6,373 nucleotides of DNA from Gammaproteobacteria bacterium. GTDB taxonomy: Bacteria > Pseudomonadota > Gammaproteobacteria > Pseudomonadales > Pseudohongiellaceae. The stretch spans positions 16,087-22,459 of the forward strand of contig JAESUV010000206.1 in NCBI GenBank assembly GCA_016762975.1, written 5' to 3'. A program made the position numbers and the translations under genes. The notes beneath the pieces were generated by a model. The model was not told where the DNA came from, did not search any database, and saw nothing but the letters and a program-made list of their open reading frames with translations. Below are positions 6,119-6,373 of the stretch, in pieces; position 1 is the first letter of the stretch, and every line of letters begins with the position of its first letter.

Positions 6119-6373
6119 TACGTTCTGCTTTTTCTTTTTTTGTATTTCATTTGCGTAATGAACACACCCAACAATATGATCGCACAAGCCACTAACTGGG
6201 TAGAACTCAAATTTTCCCCTAAAATTAGAAATGCCAAAAGTAGGGTAAACAAAGGAATCAAATTAATAAAAGCCGCCGCTTTAGAAGCATCAATTTCACT
6301 TTGGGCGTAATTATACAAACCATAACCGCCAAGAGTTACAATTACACCTGAATAAGCAATCCATGCTAATGCT
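6118..6373 (-). CDS. EamA/DMT-family transporter, C-terminal part
   Basis: This is the last 84 residues of a drug/metabolite transporter superfamily protein of the EamA type; the gene begins beyond the right edge. The visible part opens with a membrane helix (AWIAYSGVIVTLGGYGLYNY), followed by the characteristic SKAAAFINLIPLFTLLLAFL and LGENLSSTQLVACAIILLGV, then a basic tail KYKKRKSRT. This matches the final three helices of the second EamA repeat, including the conserved NLxP and LGE motifs. The TTG at 6318 is not a start, since the family sequence continues upstream of it. Substrates vary widely in this family (amino acids, metabolites), so none is assigned. It is translationally coupled to the YqaA-like gene by a 1-base stop-start overlap. 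Confidence 0.88.
   Translation of the reverse strand, partial: ALAWIAYSGVIVTLGGYGLYNYAQSEIDASKAAAFINLIPLFTLLLAFLILGENLSSTQLVACAIILLGVFITQMKYKKRKSRT

Noticed and set aside
6119..6187. Upstream extension of the YqaA-like gene to ATG 6187
   Set aside because: It would lie fully inside the eamA coding sequence in another frame and adds residues (MCDHIVG...) foreign to the family; the GTG in TAGTG explains the start better.
1..6373. CRISPR array, tRNA or rRNA genes, transposase or attachment site
   Set aside because: No regularly spaced direct repeats, cloverleaf, rRNA-like stretches or transposase motifs were seen, and the junction at about 5470 has no flanking terminal inverted repeats or target duplication that I could find.

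Overview
The window joins two unlike stretches of DNA. Positions 1 to about 5466 have mid-range GC (roughly 45-60% in the lines I counted) and carry one consecutive part of an MSHA-type (mannose-sensitive haemagglutinin) type IV pilus locus. All genes are on the + strand, in the order known from gammaproteobacteria such as Vibrio and Shewanella. Positions from about 5467 to 6373 are much more AT-rich (roughly 25-35% GC) and carry the end of one + strand gene and two - strand membrane-protein genes. Their codon use and protein style suggest a Campylobacterota-like (epsilonproteobacterial) genome. That taxonomic reading is an inference.

Left part: an mshE-like assembly ATPase, whose N-terminus lies before the window; an mshG-like inner-membrane platform protein; a prepilin-like protein in the mshF slot; a 315-base leader region with candidate promoters and a hairpin; an mshA/mshB-like pilin; a strong intrinsic terminator followed by more inverted repeats; and an mshC-like (GspH/FimT-type) minor pilin. 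MshE would power pilin insertion through MshG. The pilins share the G|(F/M)TxxE-type processing site for a prepilin peptidase not encoded here. The remaining MshEN domain suggests that pilus assembly responds to cyclic di-GMP.

Right part: immediately after the mshC stop codon the expected mshD, mshO, mshP and mshQ genes are missing. Instead there is the last 81 codons of a probable TOBE-domain protein with no start codon. It ends tail-to-tail (4-base overlap) with a YqaA-type DedA-family membrane protein, which is coupled (TAGTG overlap) to the end of an EamA/DMT transporter gene running off the right edge.

The most noteworthy feature is the break near 5467-5485, which truncates both an operon and a gene. 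It is best explained by a chimeric assembly, or less likely by an illegitimate recombination or transfer event. I see no RNA genes, CRISPR arrays, insertion sequences or clearly new enzymatic system.
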